Assembly (NCBI RefSeq): GCF_003144245.1
Contig: NW_020289975.1
Coordinates: 682,001 to 746,000 of the forward strand
DNA length: 64,000 nt
Direction: 5' to 3'
Source: Jaminaea rosea
Taxonomy: Eukaryota > Basidiomycota > Exobasidiomycetes > Microstromatales
Positions 53,590-64,000 of this stretch are shown here, piece by piece; position 1 is the stretch's first letter; each line of letters starts with the position of its first letter. The position numbers and the translations under genes are program-made. The notes under the pieces were generated by a model that had not been told where the DNA came from, did not search any database, and worked only from the letters and a program-made list of their open reading frames with translations.

Positions 53590-56500
53590 ATGTTCGAGCG
53601 CACCCTCGAGTCGCTCATCAAGGGCCTGCGATCTCATCGCGGCGCAGATGAGGTCGCCTTCGTCGCGACCATTCAGGATGAGATCAGACATGAGGTCAGG
53701 TCGGGCGACGTGCAGGTCAAGGCCGAGGCAGTGCTCAAGCTGACCTACGTGAGTGACGAGGGCTTATACTAGACATTTGTATACGGCGTCTGACATTTTG
53801 TCGCGATCTCGCCCTCGCAGCTGCAAATGCTAGGGTACCCTCCAGCCTCGTATGCGTCCTTCCCTATTCTCGAGGTCATGGCAGCCTCGCAGTACCACAT
53901 CAAGCAAGTAGGATATCTCGCTGCTGCGCAGACATTCAATCAGGACACCGACGTGCTCATTCTGGCTACAAACCTCGTCAAGAAGGTCAGCGCAGGCGCA
54001 TATACACAGGTCCGTTGCAGACCTCACGCTGATCGCCGCTTCCCTTTCCTTGCCAGGACCTTCACTCTTCCAACCCGCTTGAGGTAGCGGTAGCAGTTAA
54101 CGGACTATCTCGTATCGTCACGCCGGACCTTGCCCAGCATCTCGCCCCAGATATCATCGGTATGATGTCTGTATCACGATGTCATGCGGCAGTCAGAGAA
54201 CGGCCAAAGCTGACCTCCTCGCCTCTCATCCCTCTCCTCGGCATCGCTCCCCAACAGGAATCACAGCAAGCCATCGATACGGAAACGCACTATCCTTGTC
54301 TTCCACTCTCTGATCGCCCACTATCCTCCCGCCTTAGACCAAGGCTGGCATCGCCTTCAAGAAAAGCTAGACGACGCCGACCCCTCTGTCGTCTCCGCCA
54401 CGGTAAATGTCGTCTGCGAGCTTGGACGCCGTTACCCCAAGAAATTTTTGGCTCTCTCACCGCAATTGTTCGGCCTGCTCACAAACTCGACGAACAATTG
54501 GATGCTCATCAAGCTCGTCAAACTTTTTGGGTACTTGAGCCCGCATGAGCCCAGGCTGGTTCGCAAGCTCCTCCCGCCTATTAAATCCATCATCTCGACC
54601 ACGCCGGCTCTCTCCCTGCTGTACGAATGTATCAACTCCGTCATATCTGGGGAGATGCTCGCCCTAGATGACGGCAGCGGCAGCTCGGACGAGCTGGCAG
54701 AAAGCTGCGTGGATAAATTGGCGGCCTTCTTGGAAGATGAGGAGGATCGCAACCTCAAGTACGTGGCGTTGCTCTCTCTCGTGAGGATCTTACCTACGCA
54801 TCCGCATCTGGTAGGGCGGTATCATGAGGCGATCTTGGGTTCAATGGAGGACGAAGATTTGAGTATCAGGATGAGGGCTCTCGACTTGGCCGCGGGGATG
54901 GCGAGCAGGGAGACTTTGAGAGGGATCGTTGAGAGGTTGATGGCGCATCTGGAGGAGCCTGACACGAAGAAGCAGAAGAGGGGTACCGCAGCAGAAGGAG
55001 GAGCAGCGGCTGCCTTGCGCAAGGCCCTCTCCAGCGGTCCCTCAGTCAATGGCCCTCAAGCAACCACACCTTCATCTCTCGTCTCAACAAGTTACCGCCA
55101 AGAGATCGCGCGGCGCATCCTCCTCATGGGCTCATCAAACACATACGCGCACATTGACGACTTCGAGTGGTACGTCGGCGACGTCTTACTGCCATTGCTG
55201 CGTACCCAAGAGGGGGTTGCAGATCTGGTCAGGGGACAGTTGATCGACGTCACCTTGCGTGTGAGGGCAGTCAGGCCATTCGCAGTTGAGGCGATGGAGA
55301 AGCTTCTTGGCGATGCGTCTTGGAGTATCGGTGGACAGGGGATCGAGCAGCTGCATGCCCTCGCTGCTGCGGCGTGGATCTGTGGAGAGTACCACGAGCA
55401 CGTCCTCAACCCGCGCATTGCAGTCGATCTCCTTCTCCCCACGGGCCTACTTCCCGGTGGTGCAGGAGACGGCAATGACGACGACCAGTCAGATATCAGG
55501 GTATCGACAATGTCCGTATGCATTCACGGCGCCGTCAAACTTTTCGCGCACTGGGCTGCTTCTCTCTCCACCGGTGCGGGGTCCAATGGCAGCGATTGGG
55601 ATGACACTCGCCTCGAGGAGGTCAGCAACGTTGCCGCCCTTCTCTCCGAGAGGCTCAACCTCTTCGTTGACCAACCGCACTGCGAGGTCGCAGAGAGGGC
55701 GAGAGAGTATGCACACCTCTTTGAGTTCGTGCTTAAGGATCTGGAAGGGGCACAAAGGGCTGCAGCGGCTTCCAAGCCAGTAGGTGAGGAAAGGGCAAAG
55801 AAACAAGCAGCGCAGTCGTCCGCTACGCCTCTTGCGCCACCTCCAACCGATGAGAGCACAGCAAGTTGGGGCGAGTCGACCGCTCTGAACCTCACGGCGT
55901 CTTCCTCCTCGACATCCCTCTCATCCCAGCCGAGAGGGCCAAAATCGCTGCACCTTCTCTCCCCTCTCTTCACGCCCGCGCCAATGGGCCCCGTCGCTGC
56001 TCAGGCACAGAAGAAGGTGCCGCCGCCACCACACTTGGATCTGCGAACGAGCCTGGGTGGGGAATGGAGCGTCGTGATGCCGGAGCCACCGGCCAAGAAG
56101 GACAAGGAAAAGGCAACAGGGGCTGAGCCTTCTTCGTCGAAGCTGGCTGCCCCGAGTGGCAGTAAGAAGACCAAGAAGAGCAAGCGTGATGAAATCGACC
56201 GTAACATTAGCGAGGGCAAAAGCAAGGCCTCGTCATCGAGCCCAAAGCTAGTCGACGACGACCTAGAAGATGTACCCATCGTCCGCCTGTCCCTCTCTGA
56301 CCTACCCGGCCTGGCTGAATCATCATCGGCGGGAGGAGCGCGCAATGGCGAGGCGGAGAGCAAGAGCGATGGCAGTAAGAAGAGAAAGGGGACGAGAGAC
56401 AGGGAGAAGGACCTGTTGCAGGAGGTGGAGGAGATGCCGCCCGGTGTTGCCGGCCCCGATCAGAAGGATGGTGCAGCATCAAGACGTAAAGAGAAGGCTT

Positions 56501-56706
56501 CTTCCGCGAAATCTCCTCCGTCTGCTGCTACTCTTCAGCAGCCTGCCAATGGATCAGCCTCCAAAGCCGTTGGCGTCGGTACGCCCGCGGACGTGGACAG
56601 AGGCGCAGAGACACCCTCACCGACGCCAACGATGGTAAAGAAGAAGGACGGCGGCAAAGCGAAGAAAAAGTCGAAGAGGGCTGCGGCCGGTGTAATGATA
56701 GACTGA
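53590..56706 (+). CDS. APL5: AP-3 adaptor complex delta subunit
   Basis: Exons 53590-53748, 53821-53985, 54057-54166 and 54258-56706 give 960 residues. The start MFERTLESLIKGLRSHRG and the following HEAT-type adaptin N-terminal domain match AP-3 delta: LQMLGYPPASYASFPILEVM, SSNPLEVAVAVNGLSRI, then across the third intron IIGMMNHSKPSIRKR, then SVVSATVNVVCELGRRYPKK and NSTNNWMLIKLVKLFG. The third intron uses a gtctgt donor, chosen because only this junction restores the family phrase NHSKPSIRKR. AP-3 sorts cargo from Golgi or endosomes to the vacuole, bypassing the multivesicular body. After about residue 640 the protein turns into a Ser/Lys-rich hinge with several KKxKK runs, as in yeast Apl5, and ends PTMVKKKDGGKAKKKSKRA before AAGVMID. 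A small folded ear domain is not evident. Confidence 0.92.
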
Positions 56707-56837
56707 ACTCGGCGACAGAGGGTGGCGACGCGACGCTGTAATGCTCAATTGTTTTTTCCAATGAATTGCCAAGTCACTAGCAGCGACGAATCCCTGTACA
56801 GACGATGCTACCACGTCACGAATGTCATATTCTCGCC

Positions 56838-58514
56838 TCAAGGCCACCCACCCCCATACAGCTCCTGATCCTTAGGCTCATAGTCGATTCCCTTTGCCCC
56901 ACCATCGACCTTCTTCAGAGCCTCCTTCCACGGCTCGTAGTCCTCGCCATACTTCTCCAACAACCTTTTCAAGTCTGCCCTCTGCTCCTGCAGGGCTGGC
57001 GGTGGGTTTGCCCAGGTGTCCTCGAACAGGACCGAGAGGGGGGGCTTGTGGCGCTTCTCCGCCTTGTTCATCGCTGCGAGCACGTCCTTCCTGTGCGTCT
57101 TTACGAGGTCCGCCTCCTCAGCGTCGCTCCACCAGCCGCGAGAGATGAGGTACTTGCGCATGCGGTGAATCGGGTTGTCTGTTTGGGTCCATTCTTCTAC
57201 GGAGGACTTGGGCCTGTAGGAGCCCGAGTCGTCGGAGGTGGAGTGATGGCCTACGCGGTACGTCATGAGCTCGAGGAAGACGGGGCGAGAGGCTTCGAGG
57301 GAGCGTCTCTTCGCTTCAGACACGGCGTACAGGACCGCGAGGGCGTCGTTACCGTCCACGCGGATGGTGAGGGTGCCATAGCCTGGCCCACGAGCCGCAA
57401 GTCCATCTCCTCTGTACTGGTCGATGCTCGCAGTCGAGATAGCGAAGCCGTTGTTCCTCGCCAACCAGAGCACAGGGCAGTTGAGGGTGCTGGCGAAGTT
57501 CAATCCAGCATGGAAATCGCCCTCCGACGCTGCGCCTTCACCGAAGAAGCACGCGGCTACATTGTTCTCGCGGCCCGCGGTGCGCTTGAGAGCGTAGGCT
57601 GCTCCTGCTGCGTGCGGGATCTGGGTCGCGAGGGGGGAGGCGACAGTGTGGAAGTGAAGAGCCCTGGAGCCAATGTGGTTGGGCATTTGACGTCCTTTGC
57701 CCTGGTCCAGTCTGCGCAGTGAAAAGGGGTGGGTGGGATGCGTGAGCTCTGCACCCCAAGACCATGGCGCTCTGTGCCGCTTCGACCGTATACTCACGTT
57801 GTCCCCATGACCTGGTTCATACAGGTGTCGAGTCCGAGTCCTCTGTGCATGAGGACGCCAATCTCTCTGTACTGTGAGAAGACCTCATCGTCGGTCGCGA
57901 GAGCCTCTGCCGCACCGACAATGGCTGCCTCTTCACCGTAGGAAGTCATCCAGAAGGAGACGCGACCCTGCCTCTGCGCAGAGTAGCAGACCTGGTCCAG
58001 CTGAGGCAGGAGGGACATCGTCTTGTACATCTTGAGGGCACGCTCCTTGTCAATCTGCAGCAGCGAGCAATGACGGGAACATATCGTGTCAGTTTTGCTC
58101 GGCCACTATTTGAGCTTGGTCCGCGCTCGTACTCACCACCTCGCCAATCAACTCCTCGGCCATGCCATCAATAGCCGCTCCATCGGCATCCATGAGCCTG
58201 AAAGTGGGGATCGCCTCGAGGACATTGCCCTCTGCGTCCTTCCACACGCGCATATTGCTAAAGAAGCAGTCGTCGATGTCACTTAGGAAGGCAGAGCCGG
58301 GCTTGTTGGGCAGGTGGCCGGCCATTGGGCGCGAAGGGGGAGTTGGGGGGCGACGACGAGGTGAGACATGCTCGTTTGCTGGCTCGGAGACGGGGGCAGA
58401 TGAGGATGTGTTGCGAGTCAAGAGCAGAGCAGGGGCACGGGCGGCTGCTCGCGAGCTGGCTGATCGCCAGGCGGAGAGGGCGCCGCGGGATGCTGTGGTT
58501 GAGGAGCGCAGCAT
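56838..58514 (-). CDS. BCKDHA: Branched-chain 2-oxoacid dehydrogenase E1 alpha, mitochondrial
   Basis: Exons 58514-58137, 58054-57798 and 57711-56838 give 502 residues. The N-terminus MLRSSTTASRGALSAWRSAS is Arg/Ser-rich and free of acids, a mitochondrial targeting peptide. The E1-alpha fold follows: PTFRLMDADG, KMYKTMSLLPQLDQVCYSAQ, GRVSFWMTSYGEEAAIVG, and after the second intron QGKGRQMPNHIGS. The thiamine-diphosphate region is FFGEGAASEGDFHAGLNFAS with NCPVLWLARNNGFAIST. The phosphorylation loop is YRVGHHSTSDDSGSYR, with the Ser residues that the BCKDH kinase modifies in other species. The enzyme decarboxylates the keto acids of Leu, Ile and Val. The E1-beta, E2 and kinase genes are not in this window. 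It converges on APL5 with 131 bases between stops. Confidence 0.95.
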
Positions 58515-59260
58515 CTTCAACGTCGTCGTAGCACGGAGAAGTGTGGCAGGATGGAGATGGTAGGGTAAAGACAGGAGCGAAAGAGGTCTGAGCTGCCTCT
58601 GACTCCTTCTTGACCTGTTGGACAAGACGAGATCGGCAGCCGCCTTTGCCTTTGCTGCTGCCGCTTTGCTTTGAGCGCGAGGCTGCTGCGTGGGTTGGTG
58701 CGTGCGGGGAAGCCACAGGCCTGGAAATGCAATGGCTGTAGCGGACCGATAGTGAGGCGGTTGGTGTCCTGCCCTCGCATAGGGCCGGTCGGCGAGAGCG
58801 CCGCGAGCCGCGACACTGCACTGCGAGATGCATGGTCAGGACGCGGAGCGAGCGGACGGACAGGGCGGGGGACCGCATTGCAAAAGCCACGAGACTCGAC
58901 CTTGTCTCACGGCAGCCTCGATCACTTTCTTGATGGGGGTCGACCTGGCCCAGCTACTGCCAGGCAAGCGCCGCAAACGAAAGATACACCAGCCTCGCGC
59001 TCTTCAATTGGCATGACGACGAAGGGGCTGGGCTAACGATGTGATGTGATGTGATGTGACATGGTGAGGGATGCCAGAGGGCCCCAGGTGAAGAAAGGAA
59101 GAAGGGCTAATGAAGAGCGAACATAGATGCCGTGTTTGCCCTGGTTGGAACGAAATGAAAGGTAACGACGGTGCACACGAGCTCGTAGACCAGGCTCATC
59201 GATCTTCACAGCATATCTCGAAAGCGATGGCCGGGCTCAAGCGCTCTCTCATCCCTCACT
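58515..59260. other. Intergenic region upstream of BCKDHA and downstream of RRM4
   Basis: 746 bases, containing the BCKDHA promoter and the RRM4 3' flank. A short tandem (gatgt)n array of about four units lies at 59038-59058. Open frames here lack motifs. Confidence 0.5.
59038..59058. repeat. Short pentanucleotide tandem repeat
   Basis: About four copies of gatgt in the spacer between BCKDHA and RRM4. Probably a simple slippage repeat. Confidence 0.8.
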
Positions 59261-61671
59261 TTACTTCTTCAACCCCAATTCCTCCTGCACCACCCCCACC
59301 TTCTCCCGTAGTACCTCCGGGAAGCTCTCAGCGACATGCGCCAGACTCCTCAGATCCTCTTCATCCAACAGCTTGATAGTGATCTTGGGCGCGCCCTTGA
59401 AGCCGAGACCCTTGATCTTCTTGAAGAGAACGTCGCCGAGTTTCTGCTTGCGCTCGGCTTCGCGAGACTCGGAGAGGATGCGGTCCATCATGGCGTCTGT
59501 GGACGACCAAACAGCTTGGTCGACGGGGGCCACAGGGAGTGAAGTCGGAGAGGCGCGGGCGAGGGAGACGATCTCTAGGCAGGGGAGGCGCGCTAGGGAG
59601 GCGAGAGTGTGGGTGGGGCCGCCGGCTGGAGAAGTGGCGGATGCGGTGGGCTCCGCAGGCTTCGTAGCGGCGGCAGCTGTGACTCTGTCGGTGCTGGCGC
59701 CCTCCTTGGCGAGTTCAGACTTCGCAGCACCAATATCCTCGTCATCGTTCATCTGCAAGATGGCTTGCGCCGCGTCAACCTTTGTCTTGAGATAGTCGCC
59801 GTTGAAAAGGGCCATCGCGCGCTCCTTCTTGGGCAAGCCGACGAGAAGCTCGACGATATCGTCGACTGACGATGGGGAAGCGGTGGGCAGAAGCTTGACA
59901 ACTGCTTGTACGAGACGCTCCTTCTCTGTTTGCGGAGTGGGTAGAGGCTCGACAGTCGATGCTCCGTTAACTTGAGCTGCCGGCCCTTCGGTCGCAGCGG
60001 CTGCTACAGGCGCTTGCTTCTTCTCGGCAGGCAGGTCCACCGCCGCTGGCTTCGGTGTGTCGGCAGCAGCGGGCTCCTTCTTTTCCTCTTCCCTCTTGAT
60101 CTCTCGTACGTGCCTCTCAAATGCCTTCGAGTCATTAAGTGCCCCAATCTGCTCGCTCAAACTCAACCCTACCAATCCCTTCACGATTGTCCTAACATCA
60201 TCGTCATCGTTCCGCCCAGGCAATTCTCGTGCCCGCTTGATAAACTCCGTCATGATGATGTCGTCCCTTTCTGTGGGCTCCATGCGGGACAGCTCGATCT
60301 CGTCGAACGCGCCCGCCCCTACAGAGGTGGCCGTCGTGCTGGCCGAGAGCTGTTCATTGCCCATGGGTGTAGAAGTGAAGTAGCCCTTGTTGCTGTTGGA
60401 ATTGCTGGGAGAGACAGGCGAGCGAGGGCTCATTGACGGGCTGACACTGGGGCCACGACTGCTTGCACCACCTGCGCTACCCGCACTGCTTGAGCCGCTG
60501 AAGATGCGAGCCAGCTTCTGCTCGCGCACCTGCTTGGGTTCGTGAACGCGGATTGTGATGGCCTTAGTTCCTACCTGCTGCCCGTCAAGAGCCCGCATGG
60601 CTGCCGTGGCGCTTTCGGGGGTGCTGTAGCTGACGAAGCCGAACTCGCGACTCTTGCCCTGGTCGTCGCGCATGACGCGGGCCGAGGTGATATGTCCGAA
60701 GGACTTGAAGAGGGAGAAGAGCTCGGAATTGTCGATGCTGGGACAGAGGTTCTTGCAGAAGAGATTGCAAGGGTCGATCGAGCCTGAGAGAGGGGCAAAC
60801 TCTTGTCCTGGCGCGGAGGAGGCTGTGGGGACAAAGGATGGCGCACGGGCGCTCAGCTTGGAGCCGACCCCGGGCGCATCGCCTACGCTCGGTCGGCGAG
60901 AGGTATCGGGGGCGACGGAGATGAGCTTGCCACTGATCTCGAGGCAGTGCAGCTGGTTCTGGCCCTGTGCAGCGAGAGCAAGGGAGGCGTAGTCAGTACA
61001 AGTACTGTTTAGATGGAGCGTACCCGCTCGCACCCACCTTGATCGCATCAGCTTCATTGTAGTAGACAACGTTCGCCATACCCTTGAATCCAGTATAGTG
61101 GCCTTGAAGATTCGTCTCGATGCACTGAACGCGGGCAATGGCGCCAAAGGGTCGGAAGAGATTGTAGACGGCAGTGTCGTCTGTAAGAGGAGGCAGCCCT
61201 TTGACAAGGCGGGGCTTGGCAGCAGGCTCAGGCTCCTTGTGTGTCACTGGTCGAATGCGGAGGCTGACATTGCGGACTGTGGCTAGAGCGAGCTCGGCTG
61301 GTGGGGAAGGAGACGTGGTAAGCGCGATGCATACTGTCGCCGCTTGTTTGCTGCTCACTCTTCTCCATGCTCTGAAACTCGACTGTGCCCGATGCAAGCT
61401 GGCCAGCAGGTGTATTGCGATCAATGTTGAGTCTGTGTACGTGGAGAAAATTCAGTTAGCAAGCTGCAAGCTATCTACCCCTCCTGTGGCGGCTTGTCGC
61501 GCGTACGCACCTCACGGGTAGGCAATGCGAGAAGACCTCCGAAGCCAGCTCTCGATCATCGATCTGCGGGTCAAGGCCAGTGATATAGAGGAATGGCTGC
61601 GACAGATATGGATGCTCAGGTGCATCTCGGAGGGTATCCTGTGCCTCGGCAAAGCCATTGCTGTTGGCCAT
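59261..61671 (-). CDS. rrm4: Rrm4-type RNA-binding protein (three RRMs, three MLLE-like regions)
   Basis: Exons 61671-61511, 61432-61359, 61297-61038 and 60964-59261 give 732 residues. RRM1 (about 25-85) begins PFLYITGLDPQIDDRELASE. RRM2 (about 95-185) has LVKGLPPLTDDTAVYNLF and FKGMANVVYYNEADAIK, and ends ISGKLISVAP. RRM3 (about 229-305) has NLFCKNLCPSIDNSELFSLF and the RNP1-like REFGFVSY. Three MLLE-like helical regions follow, at about 396-455, 511-570 and 672-729 (the last with KLGDVLFKKIKGLG and KITIKLLDEED). This order is that of Ustilago maydis Rrm4 (about 790 residues). Rrm4 carries mRNAs, including septin mRNAs, on early endosomes along microtubules; its C-terminal MLLE binds the endosomal adaptor Upa1. 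The RRM1-RRM2 region is split by three short introns, all joins in phase. A PABP-like paralogue is less likely because PABP has four RRMs and one MLLE. Confidence 0.9.
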
Positions 61672-62430
61672 GGTGTGTGTGCGGTTCGAGGGCAACGGGA
61701 GCTTCCTTGGGGTTAGGTGAGGTCGTCAGCGGCGAGGTATGCTTGATCTTGGCGTTCGTGCTCTCTTCGTATGAGAGGTGTTGGTCGTCAGCAGCCCGGG
61801 TAGTCGAGCGCGCGCGATGATGTGCGCAGCAGCAGGGTATCGAAGGGCGAGGTCGAGAACTCGTCGTGGAGGAAAAGGGAGCGAAGGTGAGAAAGTGTTG
61901 GACTCGTTCACGCTCAACGCTCTCCCGCATCACCCGCTCTGTCTGTCTGCCTCCTAATGCGCCCGCTCATCTTTCGCTTGTCCGCCCAGGAAACCGCCGC
62001 GACGAGTTCAAAATTGGCAGCCCCGAACAACTCCGCGCCCACGCGAGCGAGCCGCCCGAGTCCACGTCTCACTGGTGGTCAACGGCCATTCGATGTCACG
62101 ATAGCGAGACAAAGAGCAAAGCAGATGAGATGGAGAGGACAAGCTCGCGGCCCCTTCTCTTTGACCGCATTGATGTCTCAAGGACCCAGCGTCGCATTCC
62201 TGAGCCGTCAAAGCACCGCTGTACCACGCGCTGCGTGCGCCCATAGCCCGGCGTCAGTCTGAACCTTGGCCTCGCGGGCGTCGCCGCTGTGGAGGTCTGG
62301 CTGACCAACTTCGCAGCAACCGTGACCTGGACCCTTGAATAGGCCAGTTCGCTGTCCGTCCATCCACTTTCGCTCAACGCTCTAAATCTTCTCCCTCTCT
62401 ACACCTCGCATCTCAACCACTATCGCAGCA
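61672..62430. promoter_or_regulatory. Divergent spacer between RRM4 and the small gene at 62431
   Basis: 759 bases between outward-facing starts. Open frames occur but show no motif. The last 100 bases before 62431 are C/T-rich, a likely leader. Confidence 0.5.
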
Positions 62431-62863
62431 ATGGCCGGCCCCTCAAACATCAACAAGCCCTACGCAGAAGCTTCTCACGAAGGGGACGGTGTTCCCGCAA
62501 AGGCTAAGACGGTCAACCAGCCCTCTCACATCGAGGAGAAGAAGGAATCGCTACGTTCTCTGCATCGCGATCCGAGCCATTCGCCAGAGGCCATCTCGAA
62601 TCGCGCTACGTCGGGCAAGAGCGGTGGGTCTGGCACGTCCAACAACTATGGGAAGAGCCACTCGAGCATTGCGGCTAGTCATGGAGCTGGGGGACAGGGG
62701 AACAACAGCAGCTCATTTGCAGGGGATGCCGAGCAGGTGAGTTGGCGTGATGAAGGCGGCAATCGTAGTGAAGGCACCAAGCTGAGTGTATTCACAACTC
62801 TGTCGTCCGCAGCCGGAGCCGCCTCTCTCACCATCGCTTGTATCATCAAAGCGTCTGGTATAG
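62431..62863 (+). CDS. Small disordered hypothetical protein (118 aa)
   Basis: The ATG at 62431 opens a frame with a donor (cag|gtgagt) at 62736 and an acceptor (ccgcag) ending at 62812. Splicing gives 102 plus 16 residues, ending KRLV. The product is hydrophilic, rich in Ser, Gly, Asn, His and Lys, starting MAGPSNINKPYAEASHEGDG, with no cysteine and no membrane segment. I do not recognise a family. It resembles small stress-type disordered proteins only in composition. Reading through without splicing would give a 286-codon frame that runs into the antisense of the next gene, which is unlikely. Both the gene and its 3' end are tentative. Confidence 0.5.
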
Positions 62864-63006
62864 ATTGGAATGGATATAAGCGCCACGACCTCTCTTCTGC
62901 ATCATGTTTCCAACAAGCAAATGACATCACCATCACTTCGCAAGCCATTTTTACATGCGCCTCAGTCAACATTGCCATTGCCTCTCCTCTTCAGCCTTAC
63001 TTCCTC

Positions 63007-63918
63007 TCAGCTGATTCCGGTATTTTGGAAGCGGGGACTGCGCACCATCTCCGTGGCCTTTGCCAGCTGCTTCTCGGTCTCTGCGGAGAGTTCCCCCAGA
63101 TGACGCAAGAGCATGTCCAACAACATCAGTCCATCCTTGATTACGACATTTGGCTGCTGCTTCGAGGCGGCATCGCTGAATATGCGGTCGTGCTCCGCCT
63201 TGAGGCGCTTCTGGGCTTGGCCGAGATCCTTGTCCACGCTTTGCGCGCTCATCTCGTTGAGCTGGGCAGTGAGGCTGACGAAAATGGCTGATACTTTGCG
63301 CACACGAAGGGAGAGCTCGCTGACGGTGGCTTGAAGCACAGCGTGGTCCTTGCTCCGCACAGCGCATTCAGCATCATTAGCGAACGCGAGGAACCTTTGC
63401 CGGAGCTGATCGTGTTGCGAGAGGAGCGTGAGATTGGCTTCGAGTTGAGGTGTGAGAAGGTCTTCGCGAGGCGTGGCCTTGTGATCGTTGTCCCTGACGG
63501 TGGGCTCGAAACCGGTGAATCTGTGCTGCGGTAGCAGCGGCGGCGACGCCGGCAGAGTCAATGCTTCGGGTCGTTGCTCCTTTGTATTGTCAGGAGGCTC
63601 TTGTTGAATCAGAGTGCGATCCGCATCGAGAGGCGGATTGCTTAGCGCAAAGGATGCCTCCTCCTTTGACTCTTCCTGCCGCGAGGGTTCCTGGATGTCT
63701 ACAGCGTCGTCGTACTTATCATCGTCGTCCGATGTGTTGGCCAAAGGCGTGGTCAGCCGAACAGGATGGGATGGAGGAAGGATGCCGTTAAAGGCCACAG
63801 GCGTGCTAGGGCCAGAAGCGGGCTCATCCATGTCTATGAAGAAGCTGTGCGCAGGACTTGAGGAGGTGGAGAGGGAGGGGGCACGCTCTTGCGCCTCTAC
63901 CATGATGCTCTCGCTCAT
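63007..63918 (-). CDS. Hypothetical coiled-coil protein (303 aa)
   Basis: A single exon from the ATG at 63918. The first 150 residues are acidic, Ser/Pro-rich disorder (DTSDDDDKYDDAVDIQE-like composition). Residues about 155-300 are strongly helical with heptad character: LEANLTLLSQHDQLRQRFLA, then LQATVSELSLRVRKVSAIFV, then KDLGQAQKRLKAEHDRIF, and a last helix LRHLGELSAETEKQLAKATE. The pattern suits a subunit of a coiled-coil assembly, for example a tether, BLOC-like or kinetochore component, but no family is recognised. Convergent with the small gene at 62431. The right edge of the window lies 82 bases past the start codon, so an additional upstream exon cannot be excluded. Confidence 0.65.
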   Translation of the reverse strand: MSESIMVEAQERAPSLSTSSSPAHSFFIDMDEPASGPSTPVAFNGILPPSHPVRLTTPLANTSDDDDKYDDAVDIQEPSRQEESKEEASFALSNPPLDADRTLIQQEPPDNTKEQRPEALTLPASPPLLPQHRFTGFEPTVRDNDHKATPREDLLTPQLEANLTLLSQHDQLRQRFLAFANDAECAVRSKDHAVLQATVSELSLRVRKVSAIFVSLTAQLNEMSAQSVDKDLGQAQKRLKAEHDRIFSDAASKQQPNVVIKDGLMLLDMLLRHLGELSAETEKQLAKATEMVRSPRFQNTGIS

Positions 63919-64000
63919 ATCTGATTCTGCCGCTCTCGACGGCTGAAGGAGATCACGCTGTCTTGAGCTCGTATCCGACGCTCGGACCTCTCGCAGCTGT

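Noticed and set aside
54160-54257. gtatga donor for the third AP-3 delta intron
   Set aside because: It leaves the wrong phase; the gtctgt donor seven bases downstream restores the family phrase NHSKPSIRKR.
62431-63291. Unspliced 286-codon reading of the small gene
   Set aside because: It runs antisense through the coiled-coil gene, and a good donor and acceptor give a shorter product ending before it.
1-64000. Transposons, CRISPR arrays or viral relics
   Set aside because: No transposase, reverse transcriptase, integrase or capsid motifs, no terminal repeats, and no regularly spaced repeats were seen.

Overview
The window is nuclear DNA of a fungus, most likely a basidiomycete and probably from Ustilaginomycotina or a close relative. 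The supporting signs are GC-rich sequence, compact genes with many short introns (mostly 50-100 nt, gtragt-type donors, cag acceptors), very long Ser/Pro-rich disordered proteins, an Rrm4-type RNA transporter with three RRMs and three MLLE-like regions, a Zn2Cys6 factor, a velvet factor and a HORMA+PHD Hop1. The species is not identified. All gene calls come from reading translations and splice sites by eye; no search was run.

Left part (1-15.4 kb): a velvet-domain regulator runs off the left edge. It is followed by a 1171-residue disordered protein, a small spliced gene that I read as a fungal PAXX-like DNA end-joining factor, profilin, the Ski2 RNA helicase (divergent from profilin) and an RWD-domain protein convergent with SKI2. 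An intron-bearing tRNA-Glu(UUC) follows.

Middle-left (15.7-24.8 kb): a short-chain dehydrogenase is followed by three consecutive minus-strand genes for exported proteins: a four-cysteine orphan, a Ser-rich GPI-anchored protein and an expansin/barwin-like double-psi barrel protein. Next is a large endocytic-adaptor-like protein with NPF motifs and polyproline stretches.

Middle (26.3-46.4 kb): this part holds a large protein kinase with a split N-lobe, a Sel1-repeat Chs4/Skt5-like chitin synthase regulator, the WD40 protein STRAP, a seven-exon C2H2 zinc-finger factor with an 18-nt microexon, the DEAD-box helicase Dbp8, the oligosaccharyltransferase subunit Swp1/ribophorin II (divergent from DBP8) and a Zn2Cys6 transcription factor.

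Right part (46.6-64 kb): meiotic HOP1, then COG8 (Golgi tether) with a very long charged helix, divergent from the AP-3 delta subunit. Branched-chain ketoacid dehydrogenase E1-alpha, RRM4, a small hypothetical gene and a coiled-coil hypothetical gene follow.

The genes do not form one pathway. Membrane traffic and secretion recur (Ski2 aside): the NPF adaptor, Skt5-like, Swp1, Cog8, AP-3 delta and Rrm4. No transposon, CRISPR array or viral relic was recognised. The observations most worth following are the PAXX-like gene, the run of exported-protein genes, the Cog8 extension and the zinc-finger gene structure.
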